Shown: positions 11,714 through 23,049 of the stretch, one piece after another
Position numbering within the stretch: position 1 is the stretch's first letter
How the letters are laid out: every line of letters starts with the position of its first letter
Assembly (NCBI GenBank): GCA_963556495.2
Contig: OY747712.1
Span: 14,413,735-14,477,734, forward strand
Source of the DNA: Valencia hispanica
Lineage: Eukaryota; Chordata; Actinopteri; Cyprinodontiformes; Valenciidae
Length of the DNA stretch: 64,000 nucleotides
Direction of reading: 5' to 3'
Translations under genes and position numbers: made by a program
The notes under the pieces: model-generated
The model's input: the letters and a program-made list of their open reading frames with translations, nothing else
Databases searched by the model: none
Told to the model about the DNA's origin: nothing

Positions 11714-13559
11714 AGGACGGTTCCTGCAGCATAGGTAGGTCTGCGATGTCTATATATATGGTATATCCTGCGCCGACTTGACGTCAAATTGGGCAGAAAT
11801 TAAAACCACGTATTTGAGTGCGCGTGCACGTGGGCTGGTTCCCGGCCAGTGTATAATCGTTAGGCAATCATAACATACATTTTTTCTGGTGGAAAAGTGA
11901 AAATTACAGGTCATGACTCCTTTAAATATTTTGATAAATATGGGTTACATCTAATTTAAACCCAAAATTCAGTTACTCAGAAAATTAGATAACATAAGAC
12001 CAATAGAAAATAATTTTAACATGGTAAGGTATGTCCAGATAATATACATATATGCATCTGATACTCTGCAAAAAAAATCACATGTGCGTGCGACGTCAGC
12101 GCACCATCAGAGTGTTGCATTCAATAACATTTTTGCTTGATGCAATATGCATAAAGTTAGAAGACTGAAACTCATTAGACAACTTTTAAAAAGAGACTGT
12201 TTCTTTATAGCATATTCAGGTTGTGCATCATGTTTTTGAAAAGTAATTAAAGTAATTATTAAAGTAACTAATTACTTTTGAAAATAAATAATCAGTAAAG
12301 TAACTGGACATCTTTCTTGGAAGTCAGTAATTAGCAACTAATTACTATTTCTAAGTAACTTGATAAACACTGGGCATGGAGATCATGAGCCTGTGGATCT
12401 GCTGAGAGCTTAAGGAAACACTGCTGAAAAATTTAATCTGCCTCTCCATAAAGCTCGTCAACAATGGGAAGCTCAAAGTGCTCTAAAGTTTCTTGGTGGA
12501 CGGCTGCTCTGTCTTTGGACTTGATGAAACAAAGTGGACCAACACCAACAGATCACGTGGCTCATCAAATCATCACTGGACCTCAAGCAACTTGGATTCT
12601 GTGCCTGTCCTCTCCTCCTCTAGGCTTTGTGACCTTGATTCCCAAATGAAATTTGCTTTCTTCTAAAAAGGCGACTGAGCATCAGTCAGGTACTTTTTCT
12701 CCATAGCTCAGGCAAGATGCTTCTGTCTCTGGTTCTGGAAGTGCCTCAAAACAAATATTACTACAGCTGTAGCCCCTGTGACGCCTCTTAAAGCACTGAC
12801 TCTAGCCACAGTCCACACACCTTGTGAATCTCCCCCAAACTCTTGAGTGTCTCTTCTACCATAGTTTCTTCTTCCACTCAACTTTCCATCAATATACTTG
12901 GAAATGGATCTATGTAAAAAGCCAGGTTCTTTAGGAATGGCCTTTCCTGGCTTACTCTGCTTGTTGAGGGTGTCTGTTTCTGTTTGCGGGACACCTTTTT
13001 ATGTTTTCAGCCTCAAGATTGTGTAGGCCATAACACACAACATTTCTGTTTTTAAAATGATCTTTATTTGTCTTGTGTAGTATTCACAATATTTCAGAGA
13101 AACTGCATTTTAGGATATAATTAACTGTACACCATATTTGTCAAAATTACCAGAAATAATTGCTTGAAATATGTCACTCTGAGTCATGTCACCGTACTAT
13201 AAGGGTTTTGCTTTTTAGTTTGAGTTAGTAGTTACTTTTCAGTGATATTTTAATTCATTGAGATGGACCTGTACTTAAAAAAACAATAGAGTAGGGATTA
13301 TTTTAATTTAATGAACCTTAATTAAACATCTTAAACCAAAGATATAACTTAAACAAGTGGCTGACAACTTCTCCCCTTAGTTGGCGTTTTTTTTTTTTTT
13401 TTTTGCAGTCAGATAAACGGACTAAAACAAAATAAATCAGGAAGAAAAGCCCTGCTTTGACACACCGGATTTACGTTCAAACCTAACTTTAAGCATGTAA
13501 AAGCCTTTGCATTGATCTTGTTAATAAAACATTTTCTTTTTGCGGTGTTGTGGCTTCAG

Positions 13560-13655
13560 CATCGGGACACTTTGGCTTCTGAGGTGCAGCTTCGTCTGGA
13601 TCACGAGCGAAGGATGAGAGCGGGGACAGAGGAGCGGGAGGCTGTCAACACTCAG
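13560..13655 (+). CDS. mtcl2: MTCL2-like exon (coiled coil)
   Basis: This 96-nt exon encodes 32 codons, phase 0 both sides, between 'GTGGCTTCAG' and 'GTACAC'. The product is strongly charged ('SEVQLRLDHERRMRAGTEER'), consistent with a continuous coiled coil with its neighbours. Its frame joins the 47-codon exon upstream and the 67-codon exon downstream without stops. It has no diagnostic motif; support comes from splice signals, composition and frame continuity. Confidence 0.75.
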
Positions 13656-15638
13656 GTACACACAATGACGGCACAGTTTATCTCCTTCAGATTTATTTCA
13701 ATGCAGAGAGTTTCACTTCAGTCGTACAAATCATCGCTATGAAAGAAGGTTTCATTCTACTTTGTCCAGGCTGAGCTTTTTGCACATGTACAGCAACGAA
13801 CACTTTGAAGTTCAGGAGAGGAATAAATTATCAAATTTGGTAAAACTGCTTTTTTCTATGTTGTTCACTTACTCAGCTTTTTTACTGCTAGTAAAAGCTG
13901 TTTAATTTAGTTTTCTTTTAACCTTTTTCCAGATATATTTTATCTAAAATTTAAAAGGGTCTTTTAAAAAATATTTTTTCGAAGCTTAGACGTCAAAACA
14001 ATAGAGCCCCTTATATAGAGGCTATTAGTCCTGGATTGCCACGACTTTCGACCTCGTGACCTTTGCTTCATGAAACTCTGAGTGAATGATGAAAACAAAT
14101 TAAATTCAGATGTGTAAATATATCTATACTCTGTAATCACTGTTTTAGTCATCATCCCAGGAACAACTCTTGATATAACAAGTATGTACGACATATTGGT
14201 TAACCCTACCTTAGTAGAGATTAGGGGTGTTCCATCTTGGGTGCCTCTTGATTTCGATTAGATTAAAAAAATGATTATTTTTGTTGGATATTTTTTCTAC
14301 ATTAAGGCATGTTAGTCACTTGCCCCACCCTGTATATTTGGTCATATAAATCTATATACGACTAATATTTGGGTCGTTGTTGCTTCACGATCATAATAAG
14401 TTAGGGACATGTTTTGATCGTCAAGCCAAACATCTGCTTTAGCACTTAACATGAAGTGCATTCAGTCAAAGATCAACTATTCTCAAGTATATAAAGCTTT
14501 TTTTTGCCCCCCTGTTTTGTTTATTACTTGAGTCTATCCATTCAGGACTAAGCCTGTAAAATTTGCAGCAACACAAGGAGAGAACAAGTTGCTTTTTGGT
14601 GTAATATCACTGTCTCCTTTTATTTGTCCTCTTTTGTCATTTTAGTTGTTTAATGATCTTCTGACCATCTTTGGCAGAAAGTTTACTCCTCGATAAACAG
14701 TCAGTGATTTCCCCAAAAAAAGTATTAATTTTAGGTGAATCAGTCAGAAGATGACTCAAACTTTCCCACCAACGTCAGCCGCTTCAGCTAGTGGAGGTGA
14801 GGTCATCTTCTTCAGCGCCGACAGAGCATCTGCATCACATAGAATGAGTTTTAGTATTACTTTCAAATTATTCCTGCAACATTTAATGTTGCATGTCAAA
14901 GTGGTGATAGGTATGACTGAGAATTTTTGTATTTTACTGGATTAGAGAGAAAAAGCAATAATGGAAACTAATACCCAAATAACACAGGCAAATATGCAAC
15001 ATTATTGTGTTATTTGCACATCTGTTTTTCTCAGTTTATATTCTGTTAACTTCTTGTAAATAATACGTTTAGTTCTTTACTTTCTATTGGACAACTACTC
15101 ATGCACATTTTTGTAAATATTCACTGTTTTTAAATTATCCTACTCAGTTGCACATTCTAATCTGAGGAGGCCATTTTTAATAACTGCACAATACTTTGGT
15201 TTTTGTAATTGTGTTCTTAATGTGCATAAATAATTCTTAATTCTGTTTTTATACTTTCTCTACCATTCTTGTCACTTTGCTGCTGTTACATCCGAATTTC
15301 CCCTTTGTGGGACAATAATGGATTATTCTACCAGAAAGAAGATAAGAACAATACTCTCCATTGTTTATGTTGATCTATTTTCACATGACTTCCTGGTTGT
15401 TTAACTGTCCAACGGCAGAAAGATCTTAGCACACGGGTCTTTTTGTTGGGAAACTCTGGTCCAGTGGCATTTACTTGCACTGTGAATAGGAAATGCAGCA
15501 AAAAAATAAAGGAAGAAAAAAGACAAACCATTTGGTCCGGACCAAAGCAAGTGAACTAACAGACCTTCCTAGCGTGACCCTTAATGGTTAAGTGGTTAAT
15601 AATCTCTGAATGTATAAATCAACGTTTTCCTGTGGCAG
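13656..15638. other. Intron; includes a LINE-type 3' tail near its end
   Basis: Mostly unassigned. At about 15050-15327 the sequence ends in 'TTTCCCCTTTGTGGGACAAT', typical of the 3' end of fish LINE/SINE tails. At 14220 a 'TAGGGGTGTTCC' motif resembles hAT-type ends but its partner was not found. Confidence 0.4.
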
Positions 15639-15839
15639 GAGGCACAGCGTGAAGGTCTGGAGCTTCAGGGCCTTCAGAGCCATGAGGCCCCGTGGGCTCA
15701 GGAACGAGCCCTGCTGCAACGAGAGGTGCGCCTGTTTAGACGCAACACCATCATCTTCTACATGAAGCTTAGGGGGATTCTTTTGCACTGGAGGCTCGGC
15801 TGCAAGGGCGACTCGGGAGATGAGACCGCAGTACCCGAC
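15639..15839 (+). CDS. mtcl2: MTCL2-like exon with the VRLFRRNT/FYMKLR block
   Basis: This 201-nt exon encodes 67 codons, phase 0 both sides, between 'CCTGTGGCAG' and 'GTGAGT'. It starts in coiled coil (EAQREGLELQ...), continues through 'QERALLQREVRLFRRNT', then 'FYMKLRGILLHWRLG', and ends with an acidic stretch. From memory, the block from VRLFR to HWRLG is one of the most conserved parts of SOGA/MTCL proteins, usually with Trp where this protein has Gly after KLR. This is strong family evidence. No start codon lies in the exon, as expected for an internal exon. Confidence 0.88.
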
Positions 15840-17287
15840 GTGAGTCAGGCCTTTTTTTGTTCTCGAAGAGGAAAATGAGGATGATTGTTTGTCTCCTGTA
15901 GGTATCAAACAGTGACTTTCAGGATGCATTCCTGATGTCTTTGCTTCTTGCATGACTTCCCAATCAGCGGTTATTTCCGAGGTGTATCAGAATACGGTTG
16001 GTTATTATAAAGCAGTGAAGCTGGGGGTAAAACGAGTGCCTCATCCTGAATCACTTCCAATCTTGGAGATGTTTTGGCTCCACGGGGACTCGTACACCTT
16101 CAGTTCTAATGGTCGAGTGGCTGCCAGGCTGATTGAGTCACTCTATTTACACCAGTCAATGTTCCACTTCTTCTCCTCTTGGGCTTCTGGTTGATTGGAC
16201 CAGCAATCTGTGAGATTCATGTTCTGTTTTCTTTTGCTTTTTGTTCAGGGGATTCCCCGAAGATCATAGTACAGTTTGACCTTCGCTGGTTAAATCCGTC
16301 GATAGAAAATTGTGTCCTGTAGTTAAAGCTGCACTCGACACCGGTGCTCAGACCGTGTCCTTTTGCTCCTATTGCGTCAATCATTGAAAGTGACAGAGTT
16401 AAACAAAACTAAAAGCATTGATTTAATGAGTTTAATGAAGGGGGGGCAATTGTGATTCAAGCAAGAATGTTTATAAAGGTAAAAATGTTGCTGGCAAAAG
16501 CAGTTGGTATGATTTTTAAAAATGTTTTAGGCCGAGTTTTTCATTAACAAATTAAAAGCATTAAAAGCAGGCTTTGTTGGAACGATTTATTTAACAGCTA
16601 AATACAAACCCGCTTTTTTTTTCTTTTTCTTTTTTTGAGTCAAAGCTGCTGTGTAGGTGTTAGAAAGGTGAATGTTGCTTTTCAGTTTCTCCAATGGTGA
16701 GATTTGAACACGCCTCACTGCAAAGAATGGTGTTTATTAAACCACTCCGTTTCGGTTTGGGTCTAACAGTGTTGTTGGGTTTCAAATGGACCGGAATAGT
16801 ATGCTTGGGAAATATTATTCTCAGTCTCTCGGATACTCCGGCCATATACGAAATCACAATGTTCTTCCTTCTTTTCTTTTTTTCTCCTTCATGGAGTTGA
16901 GTGTTTTCTTAGAAACTTCTCCTTTGATGGCCTGCTCTGCATCCCTTTTGCATCAAAACGTGTGTACAGTTTCGCTCCTAAAAAGTCACCGTCCCTTTCT
17001 GAAAACTCAATTGTTGTTGTTTTAGCGATAAAAGCCTTAATTATAGCTTTTTATGTTTTTTATATTTTAGAAAGAGCTTTTCATAAGCTTTAACTTTAAT
17101 GTAGAGAGTGCTCTAAATTATTATTATTTTACCTTCTTTTTTATGGGAAATGCATGTCAATTATCTTAAAGTTTCTGTGGTTTCACAAACAAAGTATTAC
17201 TTTTCTTGGTGTAAATTTTCTCCACTTAAATCAACACATGTGTAACTGTCCAGAGATATGAATGCCTCAGTCATGTGTGTATTTCAT
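15840..17287. other. Intron segment, no recognised feature
   Basis: AT-rich, with only short frames lacking similarity to anything I recognise. A T-rich stretch at 16612-16637 is the only simple sequence of note. Confidence 0.4.
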
Positions 17288-18240
17288 AGGGGTGTAACGG
17301 TACATGTATTCGTATTTATTTGTAGATTTTTCAGTACGGCCCTGTCGGTTCGGTACGCACATGTACCCAATGAATAAAGCTGTTTTCTACCTGAACTCAT
17401 GCAGAATGTTTATGTGAACTCAGAGTGCAGTGGAACGTTCTGCAGAGCAGAAGTGACACCAAAACAAAACAGAAAGGACTCCCGGCTATCACTAAACTCT
17501 GCTATTTGGGAACATTAATCATTTCTCATGCAGCTACAGTAGAAAATGAAAGATGGACCGAACCAGAACTTTGTCAGTGAACGCATCTTTAATGGCAATA
17601 AGGTCCATAACACGCTCTGCACTGAACTGAATGACTCGCCTGAAAAAATGTGAAGCTGAATGTAAACATCGCTGATACTAGAGAAAAACCAGCTGAAGTC
17701 CAAATGGCTACCAGTAGCATCCAATCAGCCCAAACTCCTTATTTTGTATAAAACGCAAGTCGGCGGAATCCCTGTTGATGAGAAGGGATTTTCCAAGCAG
17801 GTGCCCATGTTACATTCAAGTACAGCTGGGAGACTGGGCTGTGGAAATATCAAAACAACTCCAAAGTGATTCAAGCATGTTTAATGATTAAATATGGCCA
17901 ACGTATTATTTAAACGTTTCTAAACATTAACACTGACTGTTTTCAAGTGGTTATATTGCTTTCTACTCTAGCTATGTCTCCTTTTACAACTTTATTTTAA
18001 TTTTTAAAAATCAAATCTCCTGTCAGTTCTATACGTTCAACTTTTTTAAGTCATAGAACATAATAAAATCTAATTAATTTCAAGAATTGAAGGTGATTCA
18101 GGAAAAAAAAAAGTCAAATGCACATTTGTATTTATTTATTTTTTGAGTAAAGTGAACCGAAAACATACCGAACCGTGACTTTAAAACCCCAAATACGTAC
18201 CGAATTTTTGCGCTTCTTTGTGTACCGTTTCATCCCTTGT
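17288..18240. mobile_element. hAT-like non-autonomous DNA transposon, copy 2
   Basis: The left end 'AGGGGTGTAACGGTACA' and the right end 'TGTACCGTTTCATCCCTTG' are good inverted matches. The interior is co-linear with 2385-3822 but shorter (about 950 against 1,440 bp). No transposase frame. The right end lies 150 bp before the next exon. Confidence 0.65.
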
Positions 18241-18392
18241 ATGTCATCAGACTCGATTCCCTGCCTCCTTAATTGTAAATGTTCGTAAAACCTTCCTTAG
18301 CTGCCAGTCTTGGGCGGGATGTGTTGCTATGAAAACAGAACATTGTGCATGAATCACAGCTCGGTTATTCCTGACTCTCTCATCTGTTCCAG

Positions 18393-18563
18393 TCGGAGAA
18401 GCTGGAGGGCTTCCCAGAGCTGGGAGTGATGGCAGAGCAGGCGGAGGGGGAGCCGGAACGAGACGACAGACTGTGTTTACCACAAACTCCGACGGACGCC
18501 CCAGAAACCGGACCTGTCGTCCCTCTGCTGTCCCCTGATCAGCACCTGCAGCATCAGAGACAG
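18393..18563 (+). CDS. mtcl2: MTCL2-like exon (acidic linker)
   Basis: This 171-nt exon encodes 57 codons, phase 0 both sides, between 'CATCTGTTCCAG' and 'GTACCA'. The product is acidic and Pro-rich (SEKLEGFPELGVMAEQAEGE..., then 'PQTPTDAPETGPVVPLLSPD', then QHLQHQRQ). It links the VRLFRRNT block to the next coiled coil and reads as a flexible spacer. Support is from splice sites and exact frame continuity; this linker is poorly conserved in the family. Confidence 0.78.
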
Positions 18564-19595
18564 GTACCAAACTGCTTACAGCTGCTACACTCATGTTCTA
18601 AATTATTTTTAAAACTTTGGACCTTGAAAACGAATCTGAGCTCAGCTGCTGTGTCCCGTAACAGAAACCTGAGGCCAGTCCAATAATATAAATCACTTTA
18701 AATGTGATTCATTGAAGAATACTTAAAATATTACGTTTAAACCAAAACTTTTAGTGCAGCAGGTAATGTTTAGGGTAAATTTGTGCACAAAAGTCATTAA
18801 CATCATTTAATAAAGAGTTCTGACAGCATTTGTAGGCACCTCTGATAAAGACGTCTAATGATCCTTAAAATAAATGTAACCTTTATTACCTGGCAAGGTT
18901 CCCAAAGGTTTTGGAAGAGAAACGGGCCCGCAGCATCACGGATCCTTCACCCTACTTAACATTGGGCATTAGGTGCTTTTTGTGTGTTTCACAGCACCCT
19001 CTGGCTGTCTCAAGCTAAAGACTTGTCAAAGTTCACCAACCTACTTTCTGTTGCTGCAAATATAAATTAAAGAATACTTCACTGCCGAGTTGCTGCAAAC
19101 CTCCCATGTTAAAATCTCAAATATGTAAACATATTTAGCTCAGATGCCAAAAAAGAAACTTTCTACTAACATAAAACAGACGAAAAAAATACATTGGGTC
19201 GATTTAAGCTACTTTAGGAACACGGCGACACTCAATGTTAAAAAGAAAACCTCTCAAGAAAAAAAGGTTTTATTTTATCCTTTAATCTAAAAATGGATTA
19301 ATCGAATGTTTGTCTCTTCAGTTCTACCTTTTTCCCTTTCTATGTGCACAAAAGATGTGCTTGGCTGCCACTCATTACAACTGTTTGGCACAGTAAGCAC
19401 ATTTTGACCCACTTTGCTGGTTAGAAGTACCGGTTTTTATTGAGTGCACACAGCTTTTAGCTTCTTGTTGAGGAAAAAAAATGGAACTCACCGTTAAGTA
19501 TGATGTTTAAAGAAGCTGACATGTTTTTCAGGAATCTGTCCATGTGCAGCATTCTTGGAGATCTGCTTTCAGGTCTCAGTCGCCCACTTTACCCA
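18564..19595. other. Intron segment, no recognised feature
   Basis: Unassigned AT-rich sequence between the 57-codon exon and the SINE. I see no exon-like open frame with splice signals. Confidence 0.4.
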
Positions 19596-19815
19596 TACAC
19601 TGGTGGAAAGAACCTATGATTATAGCCATAGCTGCCTTGGGGCAGACTGACAGAAGCGAGGCTGCCAAATTGCACCATCAGCCCCTCTGGCCAACACCAG
19701 TTGGCGGGTAGTTGAGCCCAAGGACACAACGACATGTAGCAGGTGGAAGCAGGAATCGAACCCACGATTTCTGGGTAGCAGGCCGACATCTCTACCACTG
19801 AGCTACAGCCGCCCC
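19596..19815 (-). mobile_element. tRNA-derived SINE, minus strand
   Basis: On the minus strand it begins 'GGGGCGGCTGTAGCTCAGTG', with an RNA polymerase III A box (TAGCTCAGTGGTAGAG) followed about 30 bases later by a B box (GGTTCGATTCC). This is the tRNA-like head of a SINE. The body continues with 'TGTCCTTGGGC' and ends near 19596. A tRNA gene is excluded because the acceptor stem is not closed and the body is SINE-like. Confidence 0.8.
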
Positions 19816-19844
19816 AATGTAGTATGTAGTATGTAGTACAGTGG

Positions 19845-20108
19845 ACATCTGGCTATTCGTGGTTTATTATTCTTTGACTTTTCTGTGGAATGCAACTCCA
19901 AGTTATTCACGGAAAACCCACCGATTCGCGGATTTTTTTTCTGTAGAGCATGAATATTCAGAAAATGTAGTTAAGGAAGCTGAGATATCTATTCACAATG
20001 CTTCTTCACACGCTATTGGCTGCCATCTGCAAAGCAACCAATCAAGGAGCACCATTCATTTCTTCAGGCTGATTGGCTGTAGCAACAAGAGTGAAAATGT
20101 GGAGCCTA
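19845..20108. other. Possible Tigger/pogo-like fragment
   Basis: The start 'CAGTGGACATCTGGCTATTC' and following 'ATTCACGG', 'ATTCGCGGATTT' blocks resemble ends of Tigger/pogo-type elements. No matching right end was found, so this is tentative. Confidence 0.3.
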
Positions 20109-20109
20109 A

Positions 20110-20715
20110 AGGTGCGTTCACACCGGTCAGCACGTCCAGGCAGCAGGGCAGCTAGATTGCATGCAAATCTATGGTACCTACGCATCAAGTGGGCGTCAAG
20201 CTGCCCCATAGCAAGTTGCGGCATCGGCGCACCCGGCATCAGCACGTCCACGCGGCTGCTGCTCGGACGCGTTGACGGACCGTCGGAGCAGCTGCTGCAT
20301 GAAGTTGGGAAACCTGAACTTTGGGGCAGCAAACGCGGGGTGTCAACCAACCGTAGGGACTCTTTGTACTGACGTGGATCAGCAAGTCATTCATTCAAAA
20401 TAGAGGATCAACTAATCGTTGCTGTCTGTATATTTCGTGTATTATATGACCCGTCTTTTTAGAAAGACAGGAAGAGATTGGATTTATTTGGAGGAAGATA
20501 TCGGAGGATATCGGAGTGCCAGGTAAGCAGTTAAATATTTTTTTTTAACTTTCTTGTTATGTTAGCTAATGCTAGCCAAACCCGGTTAGGGTCATAGGGC
20601 AACCACGGGACGTGACGCGCCGACGCGGACTACAAAGAGTGCAAACAGGTTGCGTCAACTTTCGTCCGTTTGAGCGATTTGATGCGTGGATGCGCTGACC
20701 GGTGTGAACGTGCCA
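20110..20715. mobile_element. MITE with 'GTTCACACCGGTCAGC' inverted ends, TAA flanks
   Basis: The left end 'AGGTGCGTTCACACCGGTC' and right end 'GACCGGTGTGAACGTGCCA' are inverted matches over about 22 bp. TAA lies just outside each end (20107-20109, 20716-20718). A 3-bp TAA duplication fits PIF/Harbinger. It is GC-rich relative to its surroundings and has no transposase. Confidence 0.6.
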
Positions 20716-20719
20716 TAAG

Positions 20720-21110
20720 TCTCCTCCCCTTCCGGTCGGCCCATGATTCCCCCGGCCGGGAAAAAAAAAGAATGAAAGTCAATGGAGCGATAAGTACCAA
20801 CACTTAATTTCCCTCTGGGATCAATGAAGTATTTTTGAATTTGAATTTGAATTGAAGTTATTTTCTGGTCCGCTTTTTCTTACGTCCCGAATCACACATG
20901 TGCTGTACCTCAATTTAAATGATTACTAATGATGTACGTTTCAACTGTGTTTGTCATGTAATTTCTTTATTTGCTTGTAAAAAAATTTAATTAAAATGAC
21001 TACAAATCAGAAAATAACAAACGGGATCAGAAAATAACGTATCGCTCCATTGACCCTGATTCATTTTTTTTTTACAGAAGGGGACCCATGGATCGAAAGT
21101 AAATTGGCTT
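20720..21110. repeat. Inverted-repeat segment with LINE-type tail
   Basis: 'AGTCAATGGAGCGATA' near 20780 is matched inverted at about 21043-21060 ('TATCGCTCCATTGACC'). Between them 'TTTCCCTCTGGGATCAATGA' followed by TTTGAA repeats resembles the 3' end of a fish LINE. Confidence 0.4.
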
Positions 21111-21320
21111 GACTTAGAATCCCCATAATGAAGACTGTAGATATTAGCTACTACTTTTCAATAAAGGACTATTCTATTCTTTTATTCTGTGTTAATTCTA
21201 AGACGTCATGTAATGTTATTCGTTAAGGTTTCATGTGATACAATAAAATGTAATAAGAAGAGTTTTCTGCAATACTGAACTGCATACGGGGGAACCCGGT
21301 TTTGAACCAAGTGTCGTTTC

Positions 21321-22845
21321 AATAATTCAATTCAGTTTATTTATATAGCGCCAATTCACAACAGATGTCATCTCAAGGCACTTAACAAGAAGTCATTTCA
21401 ATACATTTATACAAACATTCCAATCAGTTAAAAAGTTTCCTATTTAAGGAATCCCAGCAGATTGCGTCAGTCATTGGCGTGAGGTTGGGCCCCGTTGATG
21501 CAGACTTTCCAACCACAGCAATCCTTCAGCAATCCTTCAGCAATCCCTCATACTAAGCAAGCATGTAGCGACGGTGGAGATGAAAAACTCCCCTTTAACA
21601 GGAAGAAACCTCCAACAGAACCAGGCTCAGTAGGAGCGGCCATCTGCCACGACTGTCTGGGGGTTTGAGAAGACAGAGCAAAGAAACAGAAGGAACAGAA
21701 GATCTGATATAAGAGAACTTTCTATGTTACAGAAAGTAAAAAGTTGATAACAGGACACAGTGGATATTCAGTTACTGAGAGCATCATCCCAGTCGATGCC
21801 CCTCATCCAACAGGGCATTGCAGCCAAGCAGGATACCAGACCAGGTATATCTTCTATGGAGAGAAAAACACAGAGAAAACAAAGTTAACAGTCGAAATAA
21901 CAGAATGTACTGTAATACAACTGGAGAGTAGTAGGAGAAAAGGAAGTAGCAGAGTGAAGAAAATTGGTAAGTCTGTCCTCCAGCAGTCTAAGCCTATAGC
22001 AGCATAACTACAGAGATAGCTCAGGATGACCTTAGCCACTCTAACTATAAGCTTTATCAAAAAGGAAAGTTTTAAGCCTGGCCTTAAAAGTAAACAGAGT
22101 GTCTGCCTCACGGACTAAAGCTGGGAGCTGGTTCCACAGGAGAGGAGCCTGATAACTAAAAGATCTGCCTCCCATTCTACTTTTAGAAATCCTAGGAACT
22201 ACAAGTAAACCTGCAGTCTGAGAGCGAAGTGCTCTTTTAGGAACATATGGAACAATTAGATCTCTGATGTATGATGGAGCTTGATTATTAAGGGCTTTGT
22301 ATGTAAGAAGAAGGATCTTAAATTCTATTCTGGATTTAACAGGGAGCCAATGAAGGGAAGCTAAAACAGGAGAAATGTGATCTCTCTTTTTAATATTCAT
22401 CAGAACTCTTGCTGCCGCATTTTGGATCAACTGAAGGCTTTTAATGGCATTTTGTGGACTACCTGATAGTAAAGAATTACAGTAGTCCAGCCTTGAGGTA
22501 ACAAATGCATGGACTAGTTTCTCAGCATCACTCCTGGAAAAGATGTTTCTAATTTTAGCAATATTCCGGAGGTGAAAGAAAGAAATCCTAGAAACCTGTT
22601 TAATATGGGATTTAAATGTCAAGTCTTGGTCAAAAATAACGCCAAGGTTCTTTACGTTATTACTGGGGGCCAATTTAATGCCATCCAGATGAAGTGATTG
22701 ACTAATCAGTGATGAGCTCTAAAACCTGACTGAAACTCTTCAAACAGCTCGTTACTGTTTAGATGCTCACAGACTTGATTAGCAACAATTTTCTCAAGGA
22801 CTTTGGATAAGAAAGGAAGGTTAGATATGGGTATGTAATACCAAA
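21321..22845 (-). mobile_element. L2-clade LINE, 5'-truncated and internally deleted
   Basis: On the minus strand, from about 22845 down, the frame gives a reverse-transcriptase segment (SNLPFLSKVLEKIVANQV...), then a break near 22705. A 210-residue frame (22673 to 22041) follows with 'NVKNLGVIFDQDLTFKSHIK', 'SRLDYCNSLLSG', 'NAAARVL' and 'SLHWLPVKSRI', the C-terminal part of L2/CR1-type polymerase. About 700 bp of 3' UTR follows, ending in 'GGCGCTATATAAATAAACTG', the usual fish L2 tail. The endonuclease and catalytic core are absent, so it cannot move by itself. Confidence 0.85.
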
Positions 22846-23049
22846 TGATCCGCAAATAAATAGAAATTTAATACAGATGTATTAATTCTCAATGTTTATG
22901 CCGATTTTAAAAATATATATTAATATATCTGAACCAAAAGAAGGATTTAATAACTAAGAATACTGCTTGTATTGCATGATCCCTACCGTAATTCACAGAT
23001 TTCTTTTTAATGTAATGAATTAACCATGCAATGGTGTTAAAAGTTCCTT

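Larger units (their letters stand above)
10680..11921. mobile_element. TTAA-flanked DNA transposon (Kolobok- or piggyBac-like), nested
   Basis: The ends are 'AGGAGTCATAACCT' on the left and its near-perfect inverse 'AGGTCATGACTCCT' on the right, each flanked by TTAA (10676-10679 and 11922-11925). Removing it reunites the left arm of the surrounding Tc1-like element. TTAA target duplications are known for Kolobok and piggyBac. The AGGAG start favours Kolobok, but no transposase is present. It contains a hAT-like MITE and a 21-bp minisatellite. Confidence 0.65.
10562..13275 (-). mobile_element. Tc1/mariner-like transposon, decayed, interrupted by nested insertions
   Basis: The left end 'GTGCATCTAAAATAAG' and right end 'AATTCATTGAGATGGACCTG' resemble the inverted ends of the element at 53607-54130. 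Inner arms also match: 'ATTACACACAGAGT' and 'AAACCCAAAATTCAG' on the left, against 'AGAGAAACTGCATTTTAGG' and 'TGAAATATGTCACTCTGAGT' on the right. Read on the minus strand, 12420-12900 gives broken pieces resembling a Tc1-type transposase, with several stops. About 1.24 kb of the span is the TTAA-flanked insertion at 10680-11921. The segment 12085-12372 looks like another small insertion. Confidence 0.55.

Noticed and set aside
11566..11787. Minus-strand frame with a seven-residue Leu-Pro-Pro-Ser-Leu-Ala-Pro repeat
   Set aside because: The repeat is the 21-bp minisatellite read in frame and lies within a transposon.
12464..12649. 61-codon plus-strand frame as a host exon
   Set aside because: The region resembles Tc1-type transposase read on the other strand; no splice signals are found.
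13388..13440. Exon after the T-run 'TTTTTTTTGCAG' at about 13409
   Set aside because: Phase-0 reading stops after seven codons and no donor follows; it is probably a chance acceptor.
19740..19815. tRNA gene on the minus strand
   Set aside because: A and B boxes are present, but the 5' and 3' acceptor arms do not pair and the sequence continues into a SINE body.
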